Source: Pedobacter sp. ok626 (GTDB lineage Bacteria > Bacteroidota > Bacteroidia > Sphingobacteriales > Sphingobacteriaceae). Taken from it: a DNA stretch of 64,000 nucleotides. Within the stretch, counting starts at the first letter, position 1. Every line of letters begins with the position of its first letter. Below the pieces are notes generated by a model. That model made no database searches. It was not told where the DNA came from and saw nothing but the letters and a program-made list of their open reading frames with translations. The stretch is taken from contig NZ_FNEX01000006.1 in NCBI RefSeq assembly GCF_900100435.1, forward strand, positions 62,001 through 126,000, read 5' to 3'. Shown in pieces: positions 8,321 through 16,763 of this stretch. A program made the position numbers and the translations under genes.

Positions 8321-9831
8321 TAATCTTTATTTAAAGGTAGGGTAAACCAGTGGAAACCATCTCTGGCAATCAATGCTTCCGCATCTTCTGGTCCCCATGA
8401 ATCAGCAGTATAGTTAGGGAAGCTCAATGATTTTTTAGTCTCCCATGCATTTACTACAGGCATCAACAATTCCCATGCGCTTTCTACCTGATCTGCACGC
8501 ATAAACTGCGTCTGATCACCTGTCATTACATCTAGTAATAAAGTTTCGTAAGCCTCAGGAGATTCCGTTGTATAAGTGCCTTTGTAATCAAATACCATAT
8601 CAACCGGGTTCAATACCATGTCTAATCCTGGTCTTTTGCCTTGTACTTGTAAACGGATACTCATTTCAGGCTGAATACTGATGATCAACCTGTTTTGCTG
8701 CCAGTGCTCAGTTACTGCTGCTGGGAAAATATGGTGTGGAACATCCTTAAACTGGATGGTAATTAACGAAGAAGTTTGGAATAAACGTTTCCCGGTACGT
8801 ACGTAGAAGGGAACACCCTGCCAACGCCAGTTGTCCACAAAGAACTTAATAGCTGCAAAAGTTTCAGTATTAGAGTCTGGATCAACACCATTTTCATGAC
8901 GGTATCCCGGTACTTCTTTTCCTTCAACCCAGCCTTTGGTATATTGACCGCGTACGGTACTGAAACGGATATCATCAGGACCAAAAGGACGCATTGCTTT
9001 CAATACATCTACTTTTTTATTTCTGATTTCATCAGCATCGAAATTAACAGGCGTTTCCATACCAATTAAGCAAAGCAATTGCAATAAGTGATTTTGGATC
9101 ATATCTCTCAATGCACCGGCACTTTCGTAATATCCACCTCTATCGCCTACACCCAGTTGTTCCGTTACCGAGATCTGAACGTGATCGATGTAAGTACGGT
9201 TCCATAATGGCTCCAGGAAGGAGTTGGCAAAACGGAAAGCCATGATGTTTTGTACAGTTTCTTTACCCAGGTAATGATCTATACGATAGATCTGTTTTTC
9301 TGTGAAAATACTGGTCAAGATACAGTTCAGTTCTCTTGCTGTTTCCAAATCGCGACCAAAAGGTTTCTCAATTACAATTCTGCAATTGTCTTCCGTACCT
9401 GCTAATTCGTATTTAGATAAGCATTTTGCGATTAATGGGAATAAGTTTGGCGCTACAGCTAAGTAGTAAAGGATTTGAGTAGTAGGACCAAATTCTTTTT
9501 GATGCGCTTCGATATTTGCTTTTAATTCGCCAAAGGTTTCAGGGGCTTCCACATCAACCGGGCTGTAAAAAACATGACTAGCAAATTTATCCCACTTCTC
9601 TTGCTTCACCTTACCTGATCTTGAAAAGCTGTTTACACCATTCATGATGGTGTCTCTGAAGTTTTCATCAGTAAGCTTCTTTCTGGCCGTGCCAATAATG
9701 GCGAACTGGCTTGGCATATAGCCATCCGAGTAAAGGTTGTAAAGAGCGGGCGCCAATTTGCGCAGATTTAAATCACCGGTACCACCAAAAATTACGATAA
9801 TGGTTGGATTGAGGCTGATACTTGTTTTCAT
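8320..9831 (-). CDS. zwf: Glucose-6-phosphate 1-dehydrogenase
   Basis: Oxidises glucose-6-phosphate with NAD(P)+ to 6-phosphogluconolactone. At 503 residues it is of normal length. The nucleotide-binding motif FGGTGDLNLRKLAPALYNLY lies at the N-terminus and the active-site motif RIDHYLGKETVQN is intact (His-Asp-His-Tyr context). The C-terminal domain continues without breaks to WGPEDAEALIARDG. The gene overlaps pgl by one base and lies 11 bp after gnd, consistent with one operon that sends glucose-6-phosphate to ribulose-5-phosphate and NADPH. Confidence 0.97.
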   Translation of the reverse strand: MKTSISLNPTIIVIFGGTGDLNLRKLAPALYNLYSDGYMPSQFAIIGTARKKLTDENFRDTIMNGVNSFSRSGKVKQEKWDKFASHVFYSPVDVEAPETFGELKANIEAHQKEFGPTTQILYYLAVAPNLFPLIAKCLSKYELAGTEDNCRIVIEKPFGRDLETARELNCILTSIFTEKQIYRIDHYLGKETVQNIMAFRFANSFLEPLWNRTYIDHVQISVTEQLGVGDRGGYYESAGALRDMIQNHLLQLLCLIGMETPVNFDADEIRNKKVDVLKAMRPFGPDDIRFSTVRGQYTKGWVEGKEVPGYRHENGVDPDSNTETFAAIKFFVDNWRWQGVPFYVRTGKRLFQTSSLITIQFKDVPHHIFPAAVTEHWQQNRLIISIQPEMSIRLQVQGKRPGLDMVLNPVDMVFDYKGTYTTESPEAYETLLLDVMTGDQTQFMRADQVESAWELLMPVVNAWETKKSLSFPNYTADSWGPEDAEALIARDGFHWFTLPLNKD

Positions 9832-9842
9832 TCTACTGTTTT

Positions 9843-11258
9843 TTACAAATTATTTGAATTCCAGTCGGCATGGAAAATACCGGCTTCATCTGTACGTTCG
9901 AAAGTATGGGCGCCAAAGAAATCTCTTTGTGCCTGCGTTAAATTAAGTGGAGACTTATCCGTTCTTAAAGAATCATAATAAGTTAATGCCGAAGCAAAAG
10001 CTGGTACGGCAAAGCCATTTTGAATGGCCGAACCGATTACTTTTCTGGTTCCCGGAACGATCTCTTTTAACAATTCCTGGATGCCTGCATCTGCATAAAG
10101 GTGGGCAAGATCAGGTTGTTTTTTATAAGCCTGGTAGATGTTCTCTAACAAAGTAGCTCTAATGATACAACCACCGCGCCAGATCTGAGAGATCTCTTGC
10201 AGGTTAAGCTCGTACTTAAATTCTGTAGAGGCTTGCGTAAGCAGGTGTAAACCTTGCGCATAACAAGTGATCATAGAGAAGTAAAGCGACTGCTCCAATT
10301 GTACTTCAAATTCAGCAACATTCTCGATTTTCTCAGCAGCATGCGGTAGGGCAGCAGCTAGCGCGACACGTAATTGCTTGAATTTAGAAAGATCTCTGCA
10401 GCTTACCGACTCATTGATGGTTGGGATAGGCAATTGCAGATCCATAGAAACCTGTGAAGTCCATTTACCAGTTCCTTTAGACTTGGCTTCATCTTTAATC
10501 ACATCGATTAAATAACCGCCGGATTTTTCGTCTTTAACTTTAAAAATATCTCTGGTTACTTCCATAAGGAAACATTGTAACCTGCCTTCGTTCCATTTTT
10601 TGAAGGTGTTGTAGATTTGCTCGTTATCGTAACCTATGCCGTTTTTAAGCAGGTAATAAGTTTCGGCAAGGATCTGCATCATGGCATATTCGATGCCATT
10701 GTGCACCATTTTTACAAAGTGACCAGAAGCGCCCGGACCGATATAGGCCACACAAGGATCGCCATTTACTTTAGCAGATACGGCTTCAAGGATAGGTTTT
10801 ACAGCGGTATAAGCCGCTTTATCACCACCTGGCATCATACTAGGACCGAAACGTGCACCTTCTTCACCACCAGAAATTCCCATTCCGAAGAAGTGAATAC
10901 CTTGTCCAGCAAGCTCAGTTGCTCTTCTGCTGGTATCGGTGAAGTGTGAGTTTCCACTGTCGATGATCATGTCGCCCTTATCCAATAAAGGAACAAGCTC
11001 CTGAATTACACTGTCTACAATTTGCCCTGCAGGAACCAATAACATGACTCTTCTTGGCAATTCTAATGATTGGATAAAATCTTCTAAAACAGCAAAACCT
11101 TTTAAATTATGGGCTTTACCATCTTCCTCCAATTTTTCCAGCATCTTGGCGCTTTTGTCGTAACCTGTTACGGCAAAACCATTATCGGCCATGTTGAGCA
11201 ATAAATTGCGGCCCATGGTGCCAAGGCCGATCATTCCTAAAGTATATTTGTTGTTCAT
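9843..11258 (-). CDS. gnd: 6-phosphogluconate dehydrogenase, decarboxylating
   Basis: Converts 6-phosphogluconate to ribulose-5-phosphate and CO2 with NADP+ reduction. The 471-residue protein has the Rossmann start IGLGTMGRNLLLNMADNGF, the substrate motif GMGISGGEEGARFGPSMMPG, and the catalytic lysine/asparagine segment GHFVKMVHNGIEY. The all-helical C-terminal domain is complete. It is the classical long form. Three bases separate it from the upstream kinase gene, and it sits in the same run as zwf and pgl. Confidence 0.97.
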   Translation of the reverse strand: MNNKYTLGMIGLGTMGRNLLLNMADNGFAVTGYDKSAKMLEKLEEDGKAHNLKGFAVLEDFIQSLELPRRVMLLVPAGQIVDSVIQELVPLLDKGDMIIDSGNSHFTDTSRRATELAGQGIHFFGMGISGGEEGARFGPSMMPGGDKAAYTAVKPILEAVSAKVNGDPCVAYIGPGASGHFVKMVHNGIEYAMMQILAETYYLLKNGIGYDNEQIYNTFKKWNEGRLQCFLMEVTRDIFKVKDEKSGGYLIDVIKDEAKSKGTGKWTSQVSMDLQLPIPTINESVSCRDLSKFKQLRVALAAALPHAAEKIENVAEFEVQLEQSLYFSMITCYAQGLHLLTQASTEFKYELNLQEISQIWRGGCIIRATLLENIYQAYKKQPDLAHLYADAGIQELLKEIVPGTRKVIGSAIQNGFAVPAFASALTYYDSLRTDKSPLNLTQAQRDFFGAHTFERTDEAGIFHADWNSNNL

Positions 11259-11261
11259 TGT

Positions 11262-12026
11262 CTATTTTTTATTAGGGTGGTTGGTAAATACGTGATATTT
11301 TTCTTCCAGGTCCCAAAGTTTCGCGCCGCCCTTAATTCCGTCTTTATTAGAAACCAGTTTGATGTTGTGATCGAGCGCAAAGTTGATTTCCTTGGAGTTA
11401 CCACCGCCTATATAAAGTGTATCGTAGTTGAATACTGTTTTGTAGATTTCGATGATGCGCTGCAAGCGCTCATTCCATTTCTCTTTACCGATTTTTAGGA
11501 AGGCTTTGTCGCCGATATAATCATCGTAGTCTTTGTTTTTGGTAATGGGTAGGTGAGCCAGTTCCAGATGTGGAAGCAGCTCGCCATCAAATACCAGGGC
11601 TGTACCGAAGCCGGTACCTACCGTAAATACAATTTCAAATCCTTTGCCAGCTACAATGCCTAAGGCTTGTTGGTCGGCATCGTTGATTAAGCGCACAGGT
11701 TTGCCGTAGATATCACTTACCTGCTGAGCAAGGTCTACATCGATCCATTTGTTTGCAGCCAGGTTAACTCCCGTTTGTACTCTGCCACATTTTACATAAC
11801 CAGGAAAGCCTATAGAAATCTTTTCGAAATCATCGTTGAGGGTAGCAACAAGCTCCTTAATGCATTTTAATACGTCTTGCGGAGTGGCCTTGTTTGGTGT
11901 AGGGACCTTTTTGAACTCGGAAATCAGATCGCCTTTTGAGTTTAAAATACAGGCTTTAATGCTAGTGCCACCAATATCAATCGATAAAATATTAGGGTTT
12001 TTCTCGTTTTTCTTTGTAACTGGCAT
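11262..12026 (-). CDS. ROK-family glucokinase, polyphosphate-glucokinase type
   Basis: Predicted sugar kinase of 254 residues, first gene of the pentose phosphate operon. It has the ROK phosphate loop LSIDIGGTSIK near the N-terminus, NDADQQALG with the catalytic Asp region, FTVGTGFGTALVFDGELLPH and LELAHLP at the hexose site, and a late YIGGGNSKEI motif. The pattern is that of PpgK-like enzymes that phosphorylate glucose with polyphosphate and/or ATP, and it lacks the Cys-zinc motif of regulatory ROK proteins. Supplying glucose-6-phosphate to Zwf fits the operon. Donor preference cannot be read from sequence. Confidence 0.85.
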   Translation of the reverse strand: MPVTKKNEKNPNILSIDIGGTSIKACILNSKGDLISEFKKVPTPNKATPQDVLKCIKELVATLNDDFEKISIGFPGYVKCGRVQTGVNLAANKWIDVDLAQQVSDIYGKPVRLINDADQQALGIVAGKGFEIVFTVGTGFGTALVFDGELLPHLELAHLPITKNKDYDDYIGDKAFLKIGKEKWNERLQRIIEIYKTVFNYDTLYIGGGNSKEINFALDHNIKLVSNKDGIKGGAKLWDLEEKYHVFTNHPNKK

Positions 12027-12111
12027 GTTTTGCTTTTAGGATAAAAAATGGCCTGTTCTTTAATGTCGCTCAAAATAACAAAATAAAGAGCAATATTCTT
12101 CTATACTAAGG

Positions 12112-12149
12112 ATGAAAATTAGGCATTCTCATGAAAATTAGCCATTCTC
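12112..12149 (+). repeat. 19-bp tandem duplication
   Basis: The unit ATGAAAATTAGGCATTCTC is followed immediately by a copy differing only at the twelfth base (G to C). Two adjacent copies suggest a recent slippage or duplication event, or a pair of operator sites upstream of the glucokinase operon. Confidence 0.85.
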
Positions 12150-12289
12150 GTCAAGAGCTGCATTGCTTCGCTGAAAAAGCGAAGAAGGCTAGGCTCTTTC
12201 TGAGAAGGCAAATTTTCTCCTCACAGGGGGGCTAGTATAGTTGGTGGCTATTTTACTGCAGAGTGTATTAGTACGTATTATATGTTCAT

Positions 12290-12304
12290 CGTCATCCTGA
12301 ATTT
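12290..12304 (+). repeat. Dispersed intergenic repeat CGTCATnCTGAATT, copy 1
   Basis: CGTCATCCTGAATTT. The same 14-base core recurs at 13551 and 23103, always between genes and in the same orientation. It resembles REP-like elements common in Bacteroidota intergenic DNA. Confidence 0.6.
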
Positions 12305-12548
12305 TTCAGTAATATTTATTGATTCTTGTCTTCAAGAATGCTGCGAAGGTTATTTCAGTATCTCGTAATTGATAAATATTTTTGATGAATACGTTCTGTA
12401 TCGTTAACTTAAGGTAAAATTGAATAGTTTTTGAAAAATATTTTTCTTATATAATTATTATATGTAGATTTGCATATAAAGTTTCAAAAACATAAAGATC
12501 TCATGGGTCTATCCATGAAAATATATACTTAAAAAAAATATATAACGA

Positions 12549-12583
12549 AGGCTTCCTAAATTTGGGAAGCTTTTTCTTTTTAG
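12549..12583 (+). terminator. Terminator-like leader hairpin before the DUF3825 gene
   Basis: GGCTTCC-TAAATTT-GGGAAGC followed by TTTTTCTTTTT ends about a dozen bases before the start codon at 12596. Because nothing is coded upstream on this strand for hundreds of bases, it would end a short leader transcript begun near TAGATTTG (12465-12472), suggesting attenuation or a small RNA of about 100 bases. Confidence 0.6.
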
Positions 12584-12595
12584 AACAATTAAGCT

Positions 12596-13393
12596 ATGAC
12601 AAAAACTTATCAATCAAAGTTATTTGAATTTGCCTATTTCCCGTCCTATGAAGATCAAATTAAGGAACTAGCGGAAAGTATTGCAGATCCTGAAGTCTGG
12701 GATTTCTCAGATGCGAAAAAATGTATCTATTCAATTTTAAAGGCATATCTAGAGCATACATTTCGCAAAATACAAGCTGAAAAGAAAATATATTTTACAA
12801 CAAATAATAAGTTTGCGGCTTTTAATACAGGATTGGTAACTCCGAATCTTGAAGAGATTATAGCATACTTTGAAGCATATAAAAGCCCGAGAGTACACAA
12901 AGGCAAAACTTCTCAATTTTTTTTTAAAGGTTTTTTGAAAAATAGTGATAATAAAATCTTAACTAATTTTTCAAGCAATATGCCAGATATTGCCAATTAC
13001 TTTGAAAAGCCAGCGGCCTTGATATTCAATCCAAAATGTACTTTAATTCCGGATATAGATCACATTATTGAAGATAATTTGGATAGATTCCCACCTCACC
13101 TACAAGCTGCTACTCCAAACGAGGTAAGAAGACAGCTTTTTGGCGCGATAGATGAAGTTAAAAAGAAGGTGAAAACAAACTATAAAATAGCGATACCCCA
13201 ATATTATGAAGGTAAAATACAATTACTTTTGCCGCTTTGCCTAACAGCCGGGTCCTCTAACCCTGATCTTGCTTTAGTTGTTCATAGCTTAAATGACACC
13301 ACATATACAGCTAGAACTTGCTTGACATTAAAGATGGCCTATAGCAATGCCAGATTAATCGTTAAACCACAAAGTTCATGGCTAAAACCTTAA
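12596..13393 (+). CDS. DUF3825 domain protein
   Basis: A 265-residue protein that matches the DUF3825 family over nearly its whole length: LFEFAYFPSYEDQIKELAE at the N-terminus, AAFNTGLVTPNLEEIIAYF in the middle, then IPQYYEGKIQLLLPLCLT and LTLKMAYSNARLIVKP at the C-terminus. Function of the family is not established; it is sometimes found joined to RNA/nucleic-acid-binding modules. No extra domain is present here, and no membrane segment or signal peptide. Single-gene unit with a terminator-like hairpin in the leader. Function left open. Confidence 0.85.
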   Translation: MTKTYQSKLFEFAYFPSYEDQIKELAESIADPEVWDFSDAKKCIYSILKAYLEHTFRKIQAEKKIYFTTNNKFAAFNTGLVTPNLEEIIAYFEAYKSPRVHKGKTSQFFFKGFLKNSDNKILTNFSSNMPDIANYFEKPAALIFNPKCTLIPDIDHIIEDNLDRFPPHLQAATPNEVRRQLFGAIDEVKKKVKTNYKIAIPQYYEGKIQLLLPLCLTAGSSNPDLALVVHSLNDTTYTARTCLTLKMAYSNARLIVKPQSSWLKP

Positions 13394-13550
13394 TTAGCTG
13401 TTCCAGTGTATTTGTGAAGCTCCTAAACTGCGAACAGGTATTTTGAAAGGTTGTTTTGATAACGATAAAGGACTGCCTTAGTTTCCATTTCTATACGAAA
13501 ATACAAAAATAGTCGTAATGACAATCTCTAGTCAGTCATAATAAGGCGAT

Positions 13551-13567
13551 CGTCATACTGAATTCGT
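13551..13567 (+). repeat. Dispersed intergenic repeat CGTCATnCTGAATT, copy 2
   Basis: CGTCATACTGAATTCGT, the second copy of the element also seen at 12290 and 23103. Confidence 0.55.
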
Positions 13568-13617
13568 CAAGCAGGCACAGGCCCATGTCAGCATCAAAAC
13601 ACGCTGTAATACTGATG

Positions 13618-13649
13618 ATTGAATTTAGCCCCGCCATGAACTAGGTTTG
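13618..13649 (+). promoter_or_regulatory. Bacteroidota-type promoter for the AraC pair
   Basis: ATTG ending at 13621 and TAGGTTTG at 13642-13649 are separated by 20 bases, matching the phylum's -33 TTTG / -7 TAnnTTTG pattern. The start codon follows about 50 bases downstream. Confidence 0.55.
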
Positions 13650-13700
13650 TTAACGTATGGAATATTTTTTAGTTTTGAGCTGGAATTAAAAAATAGCCAC

Positions 13701-14684
13701 ATGAAAGAAGTTACCCACGAGTATGGGGTTGATGTGTTCTGGAAAGAGCATCTGGCAAAAGAACTTGGTGGCTTTGTAGAGGGTAGTTATCTCAAAATAC
13801 CCGAAGAAGTACATAGTGGCACCCGCTATGTTTTGGAGGTTAGCCCATTTGCAACGGTATTGATTATAGATGCAACCTACAATCAGCAGGTCACTTACCA
13901 TCAACGCAATAGCAAACAAGATTTTATTGGGGTTTATTTTAATCTTACCGAGGGGGATGCATTTCATGTGCTGGATAAAGTTTCGAAACCCGTAGGACGC
14001 TGGAATTATAATCTGGCAATTATGGATAGCGGTCTGGATGCAGATTACATTGTGATGGAGGGGAGTGAGACTTACATGATCTCCATTTTTATAGCTAAAA
14101 CTGCTTTTAAAAAACACCTTGGAAAATTACCCCAGTTTAAAGCAGTACTGGATGCTGTTTTTGATGCCGATCAAAATACCTTTATCAGGTATGAGCGAAT
14201 GACTAATGAAGCTTGGTGGTTGATTGATGAATTACGTAAAATAGATATGGATGATCCGCTCTATGACGTGTTTTTAAAGGGAACGGTGTATGCATTAATG
14301 GCCGACTATATGGATCAGGTAGCGGGGCAGGAAGAAGAATTGATTGAAAAAGTACTGAAGGAAGATCTGACTGCTATTATAAACTCGCAGTTGGTATTAC
14401 TGGATCAGATCACAAACCCTTTTCCTGGAATAGCTGCATTGGCAGCTGATGCTTGTATGTCGGAAACCCGTTATAAAACACTGTTTAAAAAGCTGACGGG
14501 ATTGAGTCCGAATGTCTTTTTTCTAAACAATAAGCTTTTGCTTGCGAAACAAATGTTGGAGCATGGTGAACAAACGATAGGGCAGATTGCCGCGCAATAT
14601 AGTTTTGCCAATGCGTCGCACTTTGCTGAACTTTTTAAAAACGCTTTTGGAGTCGCTCCGAAAGAACATATCAGCTATCTTTAA
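13701..14684 (+). CDS. AraC-family transcriptional regulator (first of a tandem pair)
   Basis: A 327-residue regulator with a C-terminal AraC DNA-binding domain containing both HTH motifs: IAALAADACMSETRYKTLFK and IGQIAAQYSFANASHFAELF, ending NAFGVAPKEHISYL. The N-terminal 200 residues form a beta-rich sensor region of unknown ligand. ATG at 13701 is chosen over an upstream non-ATG start at 13647. The next gene follows 3 bp later and encodes a protein with the same layout, so the pair arose by duplication and is probably cotranscribed. Targets unknown. Confidence 0.88.
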   Translation: MKEVTHEYGVDVFWKEHLAKELGGFVEGSYLKIPEEVHSGTRYVLEVSPFATVLIIDATYNQQVTYHQRNSKQDFIGVYFNLTEGDAFHVLDKVSKPVGRWNYNLAIMDSGLDADYIVMEGSETYMISIFIAKTAFKKHLGKLPQFKAVLDAVFDADQNTFIRYERMTNEAWWLIDELRKIDMDDPLYDVFLKGTVYALMADYMDQVAGQEEELIEKVLKEDLTAIINSQLVLLDQITNPFPGIAALAADACMSETRYKTLFKKLTGLSPNVFFLNNKLLLAKQMLEHGEQTIGQIAAQYSFANASHFAELFKNAFGVAPKEHISYL

Positions 14685-14687
14685 TTG

Positions 14688-15692
14688 ATGTATGAAAATA
14701 CCCTACATATCAGACATAGTTATGCTTTAAGTCCGGATTGGCATCAAGTGTTAGCCGATGCGCTGGGGGCGAAACTTATTAATGACCAACAATTGGTCTT
14801 GCCTGAAAATATAGGTAAGGGTGGTTCTTTTTTTCTGGAGGTGATGCCCGGTTTTTCTTTATTGCTGTTAGATGTAACTTTCCATATTCCTATTTCATTT
14901 ACACAGCAGGCAAGCAAAGATCATTTTTATCTGGCATATTATGATTTGAATGATGAAATCAACAGTCATACTGTAGCAGGCACAGCTCATCAGATCGGTT
15001 ACCAATCTAAGCTGGGTATGGGCTTTACGGATAGCCGTATCGAAAGCATATTGACGCCTACGGTTAACGAACGGTATTACAGCTTGCGTCTGTTTATCAG
15101 TAAACAACTGCTGATGTCGCTGATGGGAAATAACAAACCACAGGAGGTAATTGAAACCCTGTTTGACGATACGCAGAATACCTTATTTTTTTATAGCCAT
15201 ATAGATAGCAGTACCCGTCTTTTGCTCAGAAAATTAAAGGAAAGGTCTTTTGATGAGCCTTCATTTGAATTGTTCGCTAAGGGGACTGCCTTAAAAATCT
15301 TAACCTATCTGGTTAGGCGTATAAGGAATATTGAACCCATAATTGAAAAACTATCTCCGGCAGATACCGCTGGGATATTGCGTACCAGTCAATATTTATT
15401 AGATAATTTATTACTGGATTTTCCTGGCGTGGCCATGTTGGCTACTATGGCGGGGATGTCTGAATCTAAGTTTAGAAAGCTGTTTAGCAAGCTTATGAAA
15501 AGTAGTCCGAATAGTTTCTTTCTACAGGAAAAACTGCTCCTGGCTCAAAATTTATTGCAGAGTGGAAATTTCAATTCGATACGTGATGTAGCGCTGGAAG
15601 TGGGTTACAGTAAGCCCGGATATTTTGCTGAAGCCTATAAGAAAGCATTCGGCACCTTGCCACAGGATATATTCATTAAATCTATTATTTAA
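14688..15692 (+). CDS. AraC-family transcriptional regulator (second of a tandem pair)
   Basis: A 334-residue paralogue of the preceding gene. The C-terminal HTH domain reads VAMLATMAGMSESKFRKLFS and IRDVALEVGYSKPGYFAEAY, and both proteins share the linker SPN.FFL...LLLA. The N-terminal sensor parts are alike in layout (FFLEVMPGFSLLLLDVTFH against YVLEVSPFATVLIIDATYN) but well diverged, pointing to different ligands or partners. ATG at 14688 lies 3 bp after the first gene's stop. A heterodimeric pair is possible but not shown by the sequence. Confidence 0.88.
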   Translation: MYENTLHIRHSYALSPDWHQVLADALGAKLINDQQLVLPENIGKGGSFFLEVMPGFSLLLLDVTFHIPISFTQQASKDHFYLAYYDLNDEINSHTVAGTAHQIGYQSKLGMGFTDSRIESILTPTVNERYYSLRLFISKQLLMSLMGNNKPQEVIETLFDDTQNTLFFYSHIDSSTRLLLRKLKERSFDEPSFELFAKGTALKILTYLVRRIRNIEPIIEKLSPADTAGILRTSQYLLDNLLLDFPGVAMLATMAGMSESKFRKLFSKLMKSSPNSFFLQEKLLLAQNLLQSGNFNSIRDVALEVGYSKPGYFAEAYKKAFGTLPQDIFIKSII

Positions 15693-15755
15693 CCTTTTGG
15701 TCTTAATCCGTTAGCATAAAACCGTTTTCTGGCATCCTTGTCGCTTGGCTCGCTG

Positions 15756-15763
15756 TACCTTTG
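15756..15763 (+). promoter_or_regulatory. Possible -7 element before the CBS gene
   Basis: TACCTTTG matches TAnnTTTG and lies 55 bp before the start codon. No good -33 partner is visible, so confidence is low. Confidence 0.35.
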
Positions 15764-15818
15764 TTTCAACAAAAAGATAGGGAATTGCTATTGCAATGGA
15801 GGATGAGTTTAATTTAAT

Positions 15819-16118
15819 ATGATAAAGTCAATGATTACGAAAGGAGGATTTACTTTTCCTGGGATAGAAAATACGCCGGGTTTACATCCTGAGCAATTAG
15901 TAGTAGAAGCTTTAAAAGTGATGCTTGATCGTGGAGATGAAGTTTTACCTGTAGTTGAAGAAGGCCAATGTATAGGGTTAATTTATGTGAGGGATCTTGT
16001 GCGGTTTCTGCATGACAATGCTGAGGGCAGTGATTTGTTCTATCATAAACTGAATTTCGATTTAAGAAGCGCTGTTATTTCAATGCATCGACAGTTTAAT
16101 GCTTCTGAAGAGATTTAA
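15819..16118 (+). CDS. Small CBS-domain protein
   Basis: A 99-residue protein that is little more than one CBS motif pair: LVVEALKVMLDRGDEVLPVV followed by GQCIGLIYVRDLVRFL. CBS domains bind adenine nucleotides or act as regulatory dimers. Such short stand-alone proteins normally work as homodimers. No catalytic domain is attached. Single-gene unit between the AraC pair and an FMN reductase; role unknown. Confidence 0.75.
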   Translation: MIKSMITKGGFTFPGIENTPGLHPEQLVVEALKVMLDRGDEVLPVVEEGQCIGLIYVRDLVRFLHDNAEGSDLFYHKLNFDLRSAVISMHRQFNASEEI

Positions 16119-16226
16119 GGTATGTGTAGGGGGGACGGAGGTGTACAGAAATTAAGTTATTTCTTCGTGATTTTGCGGAGTAATGTATTAATATTGTACA
16201 GTTTTTAGCTTGAGGATGTATAATCA

Positions 16227-16763
16227 ATGAAGAAAAATATTTTTGCAATAATCGGAAGTGCGAGTAAAAATTCCTCGAATTTGAGGTTGGTGGAGAAGAT
16301 TGCAGCATTGAGCGATAAGGATTTTAACTTCATTATTTTCGATCGTTTAGCTGAGCTGCCGCATTTCAATCCAGAATTGTCTCTTGAAAATACGCCCCAG
16401 GAAGTTTTAGATTTCAGAGCCGCCGTTCTACAAGCCGATGGTATATTGATCTCTACACCAGAGTATATTTTCAGTATACCGAGTGGTTTGAAAAATGCGA
16501 TTGAATGGTGTGTAGCTACCACTGTTTTCTCGGGTAAACCACTCGGTATCATCACTGCTTCTGCTAGTGGTATAAAAGGGCATGAGGAGCTTCAGCTCAT
16601 CATGAGTACTTTGGAAACAACCTATAACGAAAATACCCTGTTGCTGATACAGGGTATTAAAAGTAAAATTGACACATCCGGGAACATAACAGACACAAAA
16701 ACAGCGCAGCAGCTCGAAGCTTTTGTAAAAGCGTTTCAGGTTTTGGTAAGGATATTGCCTTAA
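16227..16763 (+). CDS. NADPH-dependent FMN reductase family protein
   Basis: A 178-residue flavodoxin-fold reductase. The FMN-phosphate loop GSASKNSSNLRLV is at the N-terminus and the family motif STPEYIFSIPSGLKNAIEW lies in the middle, followed by FSGKPLGIITASASG. Members reduce FMN, quinones, chromate or azo compounds with NAD(P)H. The stop overlaps the end of the convergent D-lactate dehydrogenase gene by 4 bp. The neighbouring dioxygenase/esterase genes act on quinone-like electrophiles in other bacteria, so a quinone reductase role is plausible. Confidence 0.85.
   Translation: MKKNIFAIIGSASKNSSNLRLVEKIAALSDKDFNFIIFDRLAELPHFNPELSLENTPQEVLDFRAAVLQADGILISTPEYIFSIPSGLKNAIEWCVATTVFSGKPLGIITASASGIKGHEELQLIMSTLETTYNENTLLLIQGIKSKIDTSGNITDTKTAQQLEAFVKAFQVLVRILP

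Larger units (their letters stand above)
12027..12595. other. Intergenic region with tandem duplication, repeat element and leader hairpin
   Basis: No protein gene is seen in these 569 bases. They hold a 19-bp tandem duplication with one mismatch (12112-12130 and 12131-12149), a 7-bp stem CTTCGCT-GAAAA-AGCGAAG (about 12164-12182), a dispersed CGTCATCCTGAATT element at 12290, a promoter-like TAGATTTG at 12465-12472, a small hairpin TCATGG/CCATGA near 12502, and a terminator-like hairpin just before the DUF3825 gene. Confidence 0.6.
13394..13700. other. Intergenic region with repeat element and AraC promoter
   Basis: No gene is seen. The stretch holds the dispersed element CGTCATACTGAATT at 13551-13564 and a promoter-like pair facing the AraC genes. 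Confidence 0.6.
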
